Shown: positions 49,762-59,147 of the stretch, one piece after another
How the letters are laid out: every line of letters starts with the position of its first letter
How positions within the stretch are numbered: position 1 is the stretch's first letter
From: Methylobacterium terricola
GTDB lineage: Bacteria > Pseudomonadota > Alphaproteobacteria > Rhizobiales > Beijerinckiaceae
Length of the DNA: 64,000 nucleotides
Direction of reading: 5' to 3'
NCBI RefSeq assembly: GCF_006151805.1
Contig: NZ_VDDA01000011.1
Span: 1 to 64,000, forward strand
Made by a program: the position numbers and the translations under genes
Notes under the pieces: model-generated
What the model saw: only the letters and a program-made list of their open reading frames with translations
The model's database searches: none
Told to the model about the DNA's origin: nothing

Positions 49762-49989
49762 ATGCCGCTCCATGCCCTCCGCTACGACATCCGCCGTGAC
49801 CGGGACGGCTGGACCGTCTACGACGTGCGCTCCGGCGCCATCGCGGTGATCGACGACGTGCTGCAGGTCGGCCTCGCGATGGACGAGGCCGATGCCGTGG
49901 CGGATTCGCTGAGCGCCGAATGCCCCTCGGCGGCGCTCGCCGGCCTGCCGCCGCGGTTCGCCTGGTTCCAGCTTCCGGCAAGGCCGTGA
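49762..49989 (+). CDS. DUF2188-like small protein
   Basis: 75 residues. MPLHALRYDIRRDRDGWTVY then DVRSGAIAVIDDVLQVGLAM have the strand-turn-strand layout of small beta proteins that read 'rrdgdgWtVyd', as in DUF2188. The C-terminal half is helical. The ATG at 49762 is preferred over 49693. No enzymatic motif. Confidence 0.55.
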   Translation: MPLHALRYDIRRDRDGWTVYDVRSGAIAVIDDVLQVGLAMDEADAVADSLSAECPSAALAGLPPRFAWFQLPARP

Positions 49990-50031
49990 ACCCGAGGCCC
50001 TGAACCGTCCCTTACGGCGATCCGGCCGTGA

Positions 50032-50787
50032 TCAGGGCCGGAAGCCCTCGAACACCATCTGGTCGGCATGGGCCCGGGCGAGGCGCACCTGCGCCTCGTT
50101 GCGCACGGTCCAGGTCATCACCGGCATCCGCCCGAGCAGGCGGCAGAGATGGGTGGCGGCGTTCGGCAGGTCGTCGACGCGCCAGGACAGGAAGTCCGGC
50201 CGGCTCTCGGACACGTGCAGCAGCTGGCCGAGCCCGTGCCGTTCCGCCTCGGTGAGGCCGGCATAGGACGGGTCGTCGTGCCGGCTCTCCGCCACGATGC
50301 CGCGGGGAATGCCCGGGAGGAGGTCGGCGAGCGCGCCGACGACCACCGGATCGAACGACTTCACCGCCACCGGACCGTCATAGGCCGCGACGATCGCGGC
50401 GGTGCGGCGGGCGAGCGCGAGGTCGCCGTCATGCCGGGTCTTCACCTCGACGACCAGCGGCGTGCGGCCGGCGATCCGGCCGAGAAACTCCGGCAGGGTC
50501 GGGATGCGCTCGCCGCTGCCGAGCACCGTCAGGCGCGTCAGGTCGGCGGCGTCGCGCTCGCGCACCAGGCCGTCGGTGCCGGCGAGCCGGCCGAGCCCGG
50601 CATCGTGGAAGACCATCGCCTCGCCGTCCCGGCTGAGCTGGACGTCGCACTCGATCGCGTAGCCGGCACCGATCGCGGCCTCGGCGGCCGCGACCGTGTT
50701 CTCGGGGATGCCGGCGGCCCTGTCGTGCAGGCCGCGATGGGCGATCGGGCGGGCGGTCAGCCAGCCGGGGGCGAGGCGTTCGGTCAT
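50032..50787 (-). CDS. ugpQ: Glycerophosphodiester phosphodiesterase
   Basis: 251 residues, GDPD TIM barrel. IAHRGLHDRAAGIPENTVAA carries the catalytic His-Arg and Glu-Asn, AIECDVQLSRDGEAMVFHDA adds Glu/Asp metal ligands and the second catalytic His, and VVEVKTRHDGD and VMTWTVRNEAQV complete the barrel. It hydrolyses glycerophosphodiesters to glycerol-3-phosphate in the cytosol. No signal peptide. RidA is encoded just upstream on the same strand. Confidence 0.92.
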   Translation of the reverse strand: MTERLAPGWLTARPIAHRGLHDRAAGIPENTVAAAEAAIGAGYAIECDVQLSRDGEAMVFHDAGLGRLAGTDGLVRERDAADLTRLTVLGSGERIPTLPEFLGRIAGRTPLVVEVKTRHDGDLALARRTAAIVAAYDGPVAVKSFDPVVVGALADLLPGIPRGIVAESRHDDPSYAGLTEAERHGLGQLLHVSESRPDFLSWRVDDLPNAATHLCRLLGRMPVMTWTVRNEAQVRLARAHADQMVFEGFRP

Positions 50788-50806
50788 TGTCGCGATGCGT
50801 CCCGGC

Positions 50807-51280
50807 TCAGCGGATCTCGAACATGCCCTCGACCTCGACGACGGCGTCGAGGGGAAGCTCGGCGACGCCGATCGTCGAGCGGGCGTGGCGGCCGCGCTCG
50901 CCCAGCACCTGCACCATCAGGTCGGAGGCGCCGTTCATCACGCCGGCGATGGCCGAGAAGCCCGGCGCCGCGTTGATGAAGCCGCCGAGCCGCAGGCAGG
51001 ACACCACCGCCTCGTCGAGGTTGCCGGCGGCCGCGCGCAGCTGCGCCAGCACGTTGAGGGCGCAGTGCCGCGCCGCCTCGGCCGCGGCCTCCGGCGAGAC
51101 CGCGGCGCCGACCTTGCCCTTGTGGGCCGGGTCGATCTGGCCGTTCGCCCCGAAGGGCAGCTGGCCCGAGATGATCACCAGGTTGCCGCTGCGCTGGAAG
51201 CCGACGTAGTTCGCCACCGGTGCCGCGGCCGGCGGCAGGGTGAGGCCGAGCTCCTTCAGGCGGTCGAGGGTCGCGCTCAT
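50807..51280 (-). CDS. RidA-family protein
   Basis: 157 residues from the ATG at 51280. YjgF/Rid blocks: NYVGFQRSGNLVIISGQLPF, AAAEAARHCALNVLAQLRAA, CLRLGGFINAAPGFSAIAGV, GRHARSTIGVAELPLDAVVE. This longer RidA type (with an N-terminal helix, DRLKELGLTLPPAAAP) is common in alphaproteobacteria. Rid proteins hydrolyse reactive enamines and imines; the exact target of this subgroup is unclear. It ends 19 bases before the GDPD gene. Confidence 0.88.
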   Translation of the reverse strand: MSATLDRLKELGLTLPPAAAPVANYVGFQRSGNLVIISGQLPFGANGQIDPAHKGKVGAAVSPEAAAEAARHCALNVLAQLRAAAGNLDEAVVSCLRLGGFINAAPGFSAIAGVMNGASDLMVQVLGERGRHARSTIGVAELPLDAVVEVEGMFEIR

Positions 51281-51591
51281 CTGTCTGGTCTCCCACCAGG
51301 CCCGTCCGGGGCGTGGCGCCCGCCGGAGTGAAGGCCGGTCCGTCGGCCCGCGGCGGCCCGCCGCGGCGCGGCCGAGACCGGCCGCGACAGGGTCTGTGCC
51401 CCGAAGGAAGTCCGGCCGCAACCCCGGGCCGGGGGTCTCGGCAAGGGTATCTCGGCGTCATCTCGGCGTCATCGTCGCTCCACGGCGTTGACAGGGCGCT
51501 CTCGTTCCATAGTATCCGCGCGCGCCGCCCTTCGAGGCGGCGCTTTGTTTTACGGTCGACCGACTCACTCGACCGCGACGGAGACGAGATC

Positions 51592-52785
51592 GTGACCTCC
51601 TCGCTGCTGCCGACCTACGCCCGGGCCAAGGTGTCCTTCGAGCGCGGTGAGGGCGCTTGGCTCATCGCCCGAGACGGCTCGCGATACCTCGATTTCGGCG
51701 CCGGCATCGCGGTCAACTCGGTCGGCCACGGCCACCCGCACCTCGTCGCCGCGCTGACCGAGCAGGCCCAGAAGGTCTGGCACGTCTCGAACCTGTTCGA
51801 GGTGCCGGAGGCCGAGCGGCTGGCCCAGCGGCTGACCGAGGCGAGCTTCGCCGACGTGGTGTTCTTCGCCAATTCCGGTGCCGAGGCCAACGAGGCCTGC
51901 ATCAAGATGGCCCGCAAGTACCACGCCGCCGGCGGCCACCCGGAGCGTTACCGGATCATCACCTTCGAGGGCGCCTTCCACGGCCGCACGCTCGCCACCA
52001 TCGCGGCCGGCGGCCAGCAGAAGTACATCGACGGCTTCGGCCCGAAGGTCGACGGCTTCGACCAGGTGCCGTTCGGCGACCTCGAGGCGCTGAAGGCCGC
52101 CATCACCCCTGAGACCGCCGCCCTGATGATCGAGCCGATCCAGGGCGAGGGCGGCCTGCGGGTGGTGCCGCACGAGTGGCTGCGCACCCTGCGCGCGCTC
52201 TGCGACGAGCACGGCCTGATGCTGATCATGGACGAGGTCCAGACCGGCATCGGCCGCACCGGCAAGCTGTTCGCCCATGAATGGTCGGGTGTCACGCCCG
52301 ACATCCTGTCCTCGGCCAAGGGGATCGGCGGCGGCTTTCCGATGGGCGCCTGCCTCGCCACCCGCGAGGCCGCCCGCGGCATGACCGTCGGCACCCACGG
52401 CACCACCTTCGGCGGCAATCCCCTCGCCATGGCGGTGGGCAACGCCGTGCTCGACATCATCCTGGCGCCGGGCTTCCTCGATCATGTGCGTCAGACCGGC
52501 CTGCTCCTGAAGCAGCGCCTCGCGTCGCTCAAGGACCGCTATCCCGACGTGATCGATGCGTTGCGCGGCGAGGGCCTGATGATGGGCCTGCGCCTCGTGG
52601 TCACCAACACCGATTTCGCCGCCGCCGCCCGGGACGAGCACCTGCTGGTGATCCCGGCCGGCGACAACGTCGTGCGCCTCCTGCCCCCGCTGACCATCGG
52701 CGAGGACGAGGTGGCCGCGGCGATCGACAAGCTGGAGGCGGCCTGTGCCGCCATGGAGACGAGGGGCCGGAGGGCCGCCGAGTGA
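51592..52785 (+). CDS. argD: Acetylornithine/succinyldiaminopimelate aminotransferase
   Basis: 397 residues from the GTG at 51592. PLP class III aminotransferase: YLDFGAGIAVNSVGHGHPHL, VVFFANSGAEANEACIKMAR, FEGAFHGRTLATIAAGGQQK, LIMDEVQTGIGRTGKLFAHE and the PLP Lys in SSAKGIGGGFPMGACLAT. It forms N-acetylornithine in arginine synthesis. It overlaps argF by one base (TGATG), so the two are translationally coupled. The longer frame up to 51313 has an Arg/Pro-rich unlikely leader. Confidence 0.94.
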   Translation: MTSSLLPTYARAKVSFERGEGAWLIARDGSRYLDFGAGIAVNSVGHGHPHLVAALTEQAQKVWHVSNLFEVPEAERLAQRLTEASFADVVFFANSGAEANEACIKMARKYHAAGGHPERYRIITFEGAFHGRTLATIAAGGQQKYIDGFGPKVDGFDQVPFGDLEALKAAITPETAALMIEPIQGEGGLRVVPHEWLRTLRALCDEHGLMLIMDEVQTGIGRTGKLFAHEWSGVTPDILSSAKGIGGGFPMGACLATREAARGMTVGTHGTTFGGNPLAMAVGNAVLDIILAPGFLDHVRQTGLLLKQRLASLKDRYPDVIDALRGEGLMMGLRLVVTNTDFAAAARDEHLLVIPAGDNVVRLLPPLTIGEDEVAAAIDKLEAACAAMETRGRRAAE

Positions 52786-53732
52786 TGAATGCGCCCGTGA
52801 AGATCGCGCCGGCCCCCCGGCATTTCCTCGACCTGACCGACTTCTCGAAGACCGAGCTGCGCACGGTCCTCGACGCCTGCGCCGAGCTGAAGCGCCGCCG
52901 CCGCAAGGGCGAGCCGCCGGCCGAGCGGCCGCTCGCCGGCAAGTTCCTGGCGATGGTGTTCGACAAGCCCTCGACCCGCACCCGCGTCTCGTTCGACGTG
53001 GCGATGCGGGAACTGGGCGGCGAGACCCTGATGCTCACCGGCCGGGAGATGCAGCTCGGCCGCGGCGAGACCGTCGCCGACACCGCCCGGGTCCTGTCGC
53101 GCTACGTCGATGCGATCATGATCCGCATCCTCGATCACGGCATGATGCTGGAACTGGCCGAGTACGCCACCGTCCCGGTGATCAACGGCCTGACGAAGGA
53201 CTCGCATCCGTGCCAGATCATGGCCGACGTGCTGACCTTCGAGGAGCATCGCGGCCCGATCACCGGCCGCACCGTGGCCTGGTCGGGCGACGCCAACAAC
53301 GTGCTGGCCTCCTGGGCCCACGCCGCGGCGCGCTTCGACTTCAAGCTCAACGTCGCCTGCCCGCCGGAGATGCCGGTGCCGGAGAGCCTCATCGCCCGGG
53401 CCAAGGCCGAGGGCGCCGAGCTCACCATCACCGCCGACCCGTTCGAGGCGGTGGCGGGGGCCGATGCGGTCGTGACCGATTGCTGGGTCTCGATGGGCGA
53501 CGAGGACGAGGCGCACCGCCACAACCTGCTGATGCCCTACCAGGTCAACGGCCGGCTGATGGCGGCGGCGGCCAAGGACGCGGTGTTCATGCACTGCCTG
53601 CCGGCCCATCGCGGCGAGGAGGTCACCGCCGAGGTGATCGACGGGCCGCAATCGGTGGTGTTCGACGAGGCCGAGAACCGGCTCCACGCCCAGAAGGGCA
53701 TCCTGGCCTGGTGCCTCGGGGCGGTGCTCTGA
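52785..53732 (+). CDS. argF: Ornithine carbamoyltransferase
   Basis: 315 residues. Carbamoyl-phosphate site FDKPSTRTRVSFDVAMRELG, HPCQIMADVLTFEEHRG, ornithine SMG motif DCWVSMGDEDE and catalytic FMHCLPAHRGEEV. It makes citrulline from ornithine and carbamoyl phosphate. It starts at ATG inside the argD stop and is followed after 446 bases by hslO, the usual alphaproteobacterial order. Confidence 0.97.
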   Translation: MNAPVKIAPAPRHFLDLTDFSKTELRTVLDACAELKRRRRKGEPPAERPLAGKFLAMVFDKPSTRTRVSFDVAMRELGGETLMLTGREMQLGRGETVADTARVLSRYVDAIMIRILDHGMMLELAEYATVPVINGLTKDSHPCQIMADVLTFEEHRGPITGRTVAWSGDANNVLASWAHAAARFDFKLNVACPPEMPVPESLIARAKAEGAELTITADPFEAVAGADAVVTDCWVSMGDEDEAHRHNLLMPYQVNGRLMAAAAKDAVFMHCLPAHRGEEVTAEVIDGPQSVVFDEAENRLHAQKGILAWCLGAVL

Positions 53733-54178
53733 GGGAGCGTCCGACCGGTTGACCCGGTCGATCCGGCCGGCGCGCTTCCCATCCGGGGGCGAGCCTCGGC
53801 GAGAACCCGGGATCCATCACCGCTGACGAGGCAGGACAGGGCGGGCAGCGTTCCGCTTCGTCTCGTATCACCAGCGGCGACGGACCCAGGGCTCCGCCGC
53901 GAGGCCCCAGGATGACGTCAGGGGTCATCGGCGCCTCCGAGGCCGGCTGAGCGGGCCCCGACGCTCCGCCCCCGGCACTAACCCCTTCGAAAACATCGCC
54001 CGATCCCCCATATAGCGGGATACGCCGGTCTCTCGCCGCGGCGTCTCCCGCCCCTTCGCTCCGCCTGCCCGCTCCATGCGAGTCCATGCGGCGCGGCTCG
54101 CGCGGAAGACCCCTCGCCGGGAGACCTTCAGATCGTGCGCGAGAGCCGGCCTTCAGCGGAGCCGGCGGCGGTGACAGC
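53733..54178. other. Intergenic stretch holding repeat copy C
   Basis: 446 bases between argF and hslO. 53780-53920 resembles the dispersed repeat copies A and B. No gene is supported; the long minus-strand frame here is Arg/Pro-rich and has no family features. Confidence 0.5.
53780..53920. repeat. Dispersed imperfect palindrome, copy C (diverged)
   Basis: Shares AACCCGGGATCCATCACC-like and GCAGCGTTCCGC blocks and a GAGGCCCCAGGATGACGTC ending with copies A (33397-33550) and B (44701-44850). It is more diverged but keeps the same order of blocks. Confidence 0.45.
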
Positions 54179-55195
54179 ATGTCCGACACCTCTTCTTCCC
54201 AAGCTCCCGGCGCCCAAGGTTCCGAGGGCCGCGACGACGCGATCCTGCCCTTCGCGGTCGAGCCCCTCGACGTGCGCGGCCGCGCCGTGCGCCTCGGCCC
54301 CTCCGTCGACACCATCCTGCGCCGGCACGGCTACCCCGACACGGTGGCGCGGCTTCTCGGCGAGGCGGCGGCGCTGACGGTGCTGCTCGGCTCCTCGCTC
54401 AAGTTCGAGGGCCGGTTCCAGCTCCAGACCAAGTCGAACGGCCCGGTCGAGATGGTGGTGGTCGATTTCGAGGCGCCGGACCGGGTGCGCGCCACCGCCC
54501 GCTTCGATGCGGACCGGGTCGCCGCGGCCGGGCCGCGCGCCGGAACCGCGGCGCTTCTCGGCCACGGCCATCTCGCCATGACCATCGACCAGGGCTCGGC
54601 CCAGAGCCGCTACCAGGGCGTGGTGGCGCTGGAGGGCCAGGGCTTCGAGGAGGCGGCGCACCAGTATTTCCGCCAGTCGGAGCAGATCCCGACCCGGGTC
54701 CGCCTCGCCGTCGCCGAGCAGGTCGAGGGCGAGGGGGGGAACTGGCGCGCCGGCGGCCTGCTGGTGCAGTTCCTGCCGCACTCGCCCGACCGGGCGCGGC
54801 TGGCCGACCTTCCGCCGGGCGACCTGCCGGAGGGGCACGCGCTCCTCGACGACGCCGCGTCGCGGGAGGACGACGCCTGGGTCGAGGCCAAGTCCCTGAT
54901 CGCGACGATCGAGGACCACGAGCTCGTCGATCCGACCGTGTCGAGCGAGCGTCTGCTCTACCGCCTGTTCCACGAGCGCGGCGTGCGGGTGTTCGAGGCG
55001 CAAGGCGTGCATGAGGCCTGCCGCTGCTCGCGCGACCGGGTGATGGGGATGATCCGCAACTTCTCATCCGAGGAGCGCCGGGACATCGTCGGTGAGGACG
55101 GCCGCATCGGCATCACCTGCGAGTTCTGCTCGCGGCACTACGATCTCGATCCGGCCGAGGTCGAGGCCGAGATCGCCCGTTCGGCCGAGGCCTGA
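54179..55195 (+). CDS. hslO: Hsp33 redox-regulated chaperone
   Basis: 338 residues from the ATG at 54179. Hsp33 body (ILPFAVEPLDVRGRAVRLGP, GRFQLQTKSNGPVEMVVVDF, RYQGVVALEGQGFEEAAHQY) and the zinc switch at the end: ACRCSRDR (CxC) and TCEFCSRHY (CxxC). Oxidation of these Cys unfolds the linker and activates the holdase. Gene order argD-argF-hslO is conserved in alphaproteobacteria. Confidence 0.96.
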   Translation: MSDTSSSQAPGAQGSEGRDDAILPFAVEPLDVRGRAVRLGPSVDTILRRHGYPDTVARLLGEAAALTVLLGSSLKFEGRFQLQTKSNGPVEMVVVDFEAPDRVRATARFDADRVAAAGPRAGTAALLGHGHLAMTIDQGSAQSRYQGVVALEGQGFEEAAHQYFRQSEQIPTRVRLAVAEQVEGEGGNWRAGGLLVQFLPHSPDRARLADLPPGDLPEGHALLDDAASREDDAWVEAKSLIATIEDHELVDPTVSSERLLYRLFHERGVRVFEAQGVHEACRCSRDRVMGMIRNFSSEERRDIVGEDGRIGITCEFCSRHYDLDPAEVEAEIARSAEA

Positions 55196-55289
55196 CGCGG
55201 CGAAAAGGTTGGGCGCGACGGAACTTTTCGCACCGCAACCGACTCTCCCTGCGCCCGAGCGTGTCGGGCGCACGAAGCCGGAGCCGTCG

Positions 55290-55814
55290 ATGTCCCGCCC
55301 CTTCCTCGCCGCCGCGTTCCTCCTCGTCGCTGGCGCCAGCGCCGGTCTGGCGCAGGATGCGAGCGGCCCGAAACCCGTTCCCGGCACCCCGGCCACCCTC
55401 AACAACGACCTGCGGCCGACCTTCGTCGCGCAGGAGCCGAGCGACCTCATGGCCTCGAAGATGATCGGCCAGAGCATCGTGAACGGCGCCAACGAGACCA
55501 TCGGCTCGGTGGCCGACATCGTGCTCGGGCCGGATCTCGCGGTGAAGTCCTACGTCGTCGGCGTCGGCGGCTTCCTCGGCCTCGGCACCAAGTACGTCTC
55601 CGTCGCGCGGGAGGCGCTGCAGGTCACCCGGGTCGACGACAAGACCCTGAAGGCCGTGATCAATACCGACAAGGACCAGCTCCGCGCCGCGCCCGAATAC
55701 GTCTATCTCGGCCAGCAGCCGTCGAAGGCCGATGCGGCGAAGACGACCGACGCGGCGAAGACCGATACCCCGGCGGCCACCGGCACCACCACGACGCAGC
55801 CGGCGCAGCAGTAA
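55290..55814 (+). CDS. Exported PRC-barrel protein
   Basis: 174 residues. Signal peptide (SRPFLAAAFLLVAGASAGLA), PRC-barrel domain (ASKMIGQSIVNGANETIGSV, ADIVLGPDLAVKSYVVGVGG, FLGLGTKYVSVAREALQVTR) and a Thr/Ala/Lys-rich disordered tail. Exported PRC-barrel proteins are common in Hyphomicrobiales and their role is unknown. The ATG is chosen because it begins the signal peptide. Confidence 0.85.
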   Translation: MSRPFLAAAFLLVAGASAGLAQDASGPKPVPGTPATLNNDLRPTFVAQEPSDLMASKMIGQSIVNGANETIGSVADIVLGPDLAVKSYVVGVGGFLGLGTKYVSVAREALQVTRVDDKTLKAVINTDKDQLRAAPEYVYLGQQPSKADAAKTTDAAKTDTPAATGTTTTQPAQQ

Positions 55815-55881
55815 GATCGACGTCTGGCGGGGCGGCGGCGGGCATGGCACGCTGCCGTCCGATTCACCGCCGGACGCTGGA

Positions 55882-56493
55882 ATGCCCCTCGATCTCTATC
55901 TCGGCTTCGTCGCCGCCACGATCGTCCTGATCCTGATCCCGGGCCCCAACGTCGCCCTGATCGTCGCCAACAGCGTGGCCCATGGCAGCCGCTACGGCCT
56001 TGTCACCGTCGCGGGCACCAGCCTCGCCCTCGGGGTCCAGCTCGCTCTCACCGTCGCCGGCCTCTCGGCGATGCTGAGCGTCATGGCGACGTGGTTCGAG
56101 GTGCTGCGCTGGCTCGGCGTCGGCTACCTCGTCTGGCTTGGAATCCGGGCTTGGCGGGCTCCCGCGATCGACCTCGCGCAGACCGCACCGCAGCCACGGG
56201 CCGCCCGGAGAATCGCGCTGCGCGGCTTCCTCGTCGCGCTGACCAACCCGAAGACGCTGCTGTTCTTCGGCGCCTTCCTGCCCCAGTTCGTCAGCCGCGA
56301 CGCCGATCCCCTCGGCCAGCTCGGATTGCTCGCCGCGACCTTCCTGGTTCTGGCGATTGGCCTCGACGCCGTGTGGGCCCTGGCGGCGGGACGGGCGCGA
56401 GCCGTGCTGGCGCGCGGGCGCTGGCGCAACCGGGTGACGGGTGGGCTGCTGCTCGGAGCCGGTTTGGGCTTGGCGCTGGCGCGGCGGCCTTGA
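55882..56493 (+). CDS. LysE/RhtB-family amino acid exporter
   Basis: 203 residues. LGFVAATIVLILIPGPNVAL, VAGTSLALGVQLALTVAGLS, LGVGYLVWLGIRAWRAP and GFLVALTNPKTLLFFGAFLP are the LysE-fold blocks (P-G-P-N and N-P-K). Six membrane helices. It exports small amino acids or homoserine-lactone-like compounds; the substrate is not known. Confidence 0.9.
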   Translation: MPLDLYLGFVAATIVLILIPGPNVALIVANSVAHGSRYGLVTVAGTSLALGVQLALTVAGLSAMLSVMATWFEVLRWLGVGYLVWLGIRAWRAPAIDLAQTAPQPRAARRIALRGFLVALTNPKTLLFFGAFLPQFVSRDADPLGQLGLLAATFLVLAIGLDAVWALAAGRARAVLARGRWRNRVTGGLLLGAGLGLALARRP

Positions 56494-56780
56494 GCCCGGT
56501 CCGGAACATCCGTCCCCGTTCAAAAGGAGAGCGTGTCGCCCCCTCCCGTGTGGGAGAGGGGTGAGGGGTCGGTGACGCACTTCGGTGTAAGACTCGGATT
56601 GTCGTGCTGGCGGACGGACGGCGGGAGCCTCATTCGGCACCGTCTCCACCCTCGCGCGATCTCCGATCGCGCCTGCCCGTCGCCCATGCCCCGTAGCGAT
56701 ACCGGGCAAGCCCGGGACCGCCTGGAGAGGGGATCCCGGGCCGGTTTGTCAGCGAATCGTCATCGCGAGGCGAAACGGCC

Positions 56781-57965
56781 TCAAACCGGGCTCCACCCCG
56801 CCGCGCAATCCCGCACCAGCTGCCGCAGGAAGCCCTCGCCCGCCTCGAGCGCCGCCAGCGTGATGTACTCGTCCGGCTGATGCGCCTGGTCGATCGAGCC
56901 CGGGCCGCAGACCACCGTCGGCAGACCGGCGAGCTGGAAGCGGCCGGCCTCGGTGGCGTAGGGCACCGTGATGGTGTGGTTGCGGCCGGCGAGCCGCAGG
57001 GCCAGGCGCTCGGCCGGGGAGCCGGGCTCCGGCGCGAGGCCCGGCACCGCGGCATCCTCCTCGGTCTCGACGCGGCCGTAATCGCCGAAGCGGTTGAGCC
57101 GCTCGCGGGTGACCCGCTCCACCTCCACGGCGAACAGGTTCGGGATCTCGTCGCGCGGGAGATCCGGCAAACCGCGGAACTCCCACTGGAACTCGCAGGC
57201 CTTCGGCAGGATGTTGCGGGCGGTACCGCCGCCGATCACCCCGACATGGACCGTGGTGTAGCCCGGATCGAACCGGCCGCTCGCGTCGCCGCGGGCCGCC
57301 ACCTGATCGGCGATGCGGTTGAGGCCGGCCACCAGCTCGGCCGCCGCCATCACGGCATTGGCGCCCAGCGCCGGCTTCGAGGAATGCGCCTCGTGGCCGT
57401 GGACCGTGGTGCGGTAGGTGTAGATGCTCTTGTGGGCGTCGGCGACCTCGAGGTCGGTCGGCTCGCCGACGATCACTGCGCCCGGCCGCGGGAGATCCTC
57501 TCCGAAGCGGGCGATCACGTCGGCGACGCCGAGGCAGGTCAGCTCCTCGTCGTAGGAGAGCAGGATGTGGATCGGCGTCTTGAGATCGGCCGCCAGCATC
57601 TCCGGCACCAGCGCGAGGCAGAGCGCGTCGAAGCCCTTCATGTCGACGGCGCCGCGGCCATAGGCCCGGCCGTCGGCGATGCGCAGGGTGTAGGGATCGC
57701 TCGTCCAGGACTGCCCGGCCACCGGCACCACATCGGTATGGCCGGACAGCACCACGCCGCCGTCCCGCATCGGCCCGACCGTGGCGAAGAGCGCCGCCTT
57801 GTCGCCGGCCTCGTTGGGGGCGATCACGTAGGGCACGCCCCAGGCGTCGAGGTACTCCGCCACCCAGTGGATCAGCGGCAGGTTCGACTTCTGGCTCTCG
57901 GTGTCGAAGGAGACCAGCCGGGCGAGGAGTTCGAGCGGGGTCAGGCGGGGGCCGGTCTTGGTCAT
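56781..57965 (-). CDS. argE: Acetylornithine deacetylase
   Basis: 394 residues from the ATG at 57965. M20 peptidase family: LARLVSFDTESQKSNLPLIH, VVLSGHTDVVPVAGQSW (metal His, Asp), GRGAVDMKGFDALCLALVPE (bridging Asp), LSYDEELTCLGVADVIARF (Glu pair), VGEPTDLEVADAHKSIYTYR and a dimerisation domain with HSSKPALGANAVM. It makes ornithine from N-acetylornithine. apaG lies upstream on the same strand. Confidence 0.93.
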   Translation of the reverse strand: MTKTGPRLTPLELLARLVSFDTESQKSNLPLIHWVAEYLDAWGVPYVIAPNEAGDKAALFATVGPMRDGGVVLSGHTDVVPVAGQSWTSDPYTLRIADGRAYGRGAVDMKGFDALCLALVPEMLAADLKTPIHILLSYDEELTCLGVADVIARFGEDLPRPGAVIVGEPTDLEVADAHKSIYTYRTTVHGHEAHSSKPALGANAVMAAAELVAGLNRIADQVAARGDASGRFDPGYTTVHVGVIGGGTARNILPKACEFQWEFRGLPDLPRDEIPNLFAVEVERVTRERLNRFGDYGRVETEEDAAVPGLAPEPGSPAERLALRLAGRNHTITVPYATEAGRFQLAGLPTVVCGPGSIDQAHQPDEYITLAALEAGEGFLRQLVRDCAAGWSPV

Positions 57966-58075
57966 CGGGGCGGGCTGTCTCGCAGGTGAGAGAAGCCCCG
58001 GTCTTAGCGCAAGCCCTCCGCCCCCGACAGCCGCGCCGGCGCAATCACCCCCAGACGCCGGAGCACGGATGATCG

Positions 58076-58468
58076 CTAGTGCATCACCCGGCGCACATGC
58101 GGCGAATCGAGCGAGAAGGCCGGAATTGCCGCCTCGAAGCTGCGGCCGTCGGCGGTCGCCATCGTGTAGGTGCCCTCCATCGTGCCGTCCGGCGTCGTGA
58201 GGGGGCAACCGCTGGTGTAGCTGAACGATTCGCCCGGGCCGAGCACCGGCTGCTTGCCGACCACGCCGGCGCCCCGCACCTCCTGCATCTCGCCGCGCCC
58301 GTCGACGATGCGCCAGTGGCGGGAGCGCAGCTGGACCTGCTCGCTGCCGTTATTGGTGATCTCCACCGTGTAGGCGAAGAAGTAGCGGCCGCTGTCGGGC
58401 GAGGATTCCTCCTCGACGAAGCGCGGCTGCACGGCCACGCTGATGCCGCGGGTCTCGGCCTTGTACAT
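58076..58468 (-). CDS. apaG: ApaG protein
   Basis: 130 residues from the ATG at 58468. MYKAETRGISVAVQPRFVEE, RYFFAYTVEITNNGSEQVQL, RSRHWRIVDGRGEMQEVRG, LGPGESFSYTSGCPLTTPDG and TMEGTYTMATADGRSFEAAI match ApaG, a fibronectin-III-like domain linked to CorD in Salmonella. Its function is unknown. Confidence 0.95.
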   Translation of the reverse strand: MYKAETRGISVAVQPRFVEEESSPDSGRYFFAYTVEITNNGSEQVQLRSRHWRIVDGRGEMQEVRGAGVVGKQPVLGPGESFSYTSGCPLTTPDGTMEGTYTMATADGRSFEAAIPAFSLDSPHVRRVMH

Positions 58469-58598
58469 CAGGGAACCTCCGCTGGCGGCCTGCGCGTAAG
58501 CGCGACGGCCGGCGGGCGTCGTGGTACGTCCGGCCTCCTGGATCGTCAATCGCCGACGATTGGAGTCGGTAATCCTGCACGAGGCGCCCCACCCGGTC

Positions 58599-59087
58599 AT
58601 GAGGCTTCTTCACCCGTCCACAGGGCTCGCCGCCGCGCTCGCTCTCGCCCTGCGTGCCGACCTCGCCGCGCTCGCCCTGCTCGCCGCCTGGGCGGGGTCG
58701 GCGCTGCTCGGCCGGCAGCGCGCGGGAGCCGGGGAGGGGCCCTGGATCCGTGCGGCCCTCGCCCTCGCGCTAGTCTGGCGCGCGCCGGGCGGGCCGGCGG
58801 CGGCGCTCGTCGCGGCGCTCCTGCTGGAGATGGCGGCGGGCCGCCTCACCATCCTGCTCGCCGCCCGGACCGGGACCGCGCTGCCCGGGCCCGACCTGCA
58901 TTCGCTGATCCTTGCCGGCGGCAAGGGGGCCGACCTCGTCGCCGCCGCCGCCTTCGCCGCCATGATCCTGTGGCCGGACCGGCTGGCCCCGATCGCGAGC
59001 GCGCTCGCCGGGCTGACCGCCATGGGGGCGATCGCGCGGGCGAGCCTGGCGCTTGCCGTGACGAGGGGCGTCCGGGACGAGGCGTGA
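58599..59087 (+). CDS. Hypothetical Ala/Leu-rich membrane protein
   Basis: 162 residues from the ATG at 58599. Four or five hydrophobic helices (GLAAALALALRADLAALAL, IRAALALALVWRAPGG, AALVAALLLEMAAGRLTILL, LVAAAAFAAMILWPDRLA) with no charged active site. It resembles small phosphatidyltransferase-type membrane proteins only in hydrophobicity; no motif is present. Divergent from apaG. Confidence 0.55.
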   Translation: MRLLHPSTGLAAALALALRADLAALALLAAWAGSALLGRQRAGAGEGPWIRAALALALVWRAPGGPAAALVAALLLEMAAGRLTILLAARTGTALPGPDLHSLILAGGKGADLVAAAAFAAMILWPDRLAPIASALAGLTAMGAIARASLALAVTRGVRDEA

Positions 59088-59147
59088 GAGTCTTCACCTC
59101 ATCGAAACCCTGGCCTACGACAAGAGACCATCGAGGATGGACAGGTC

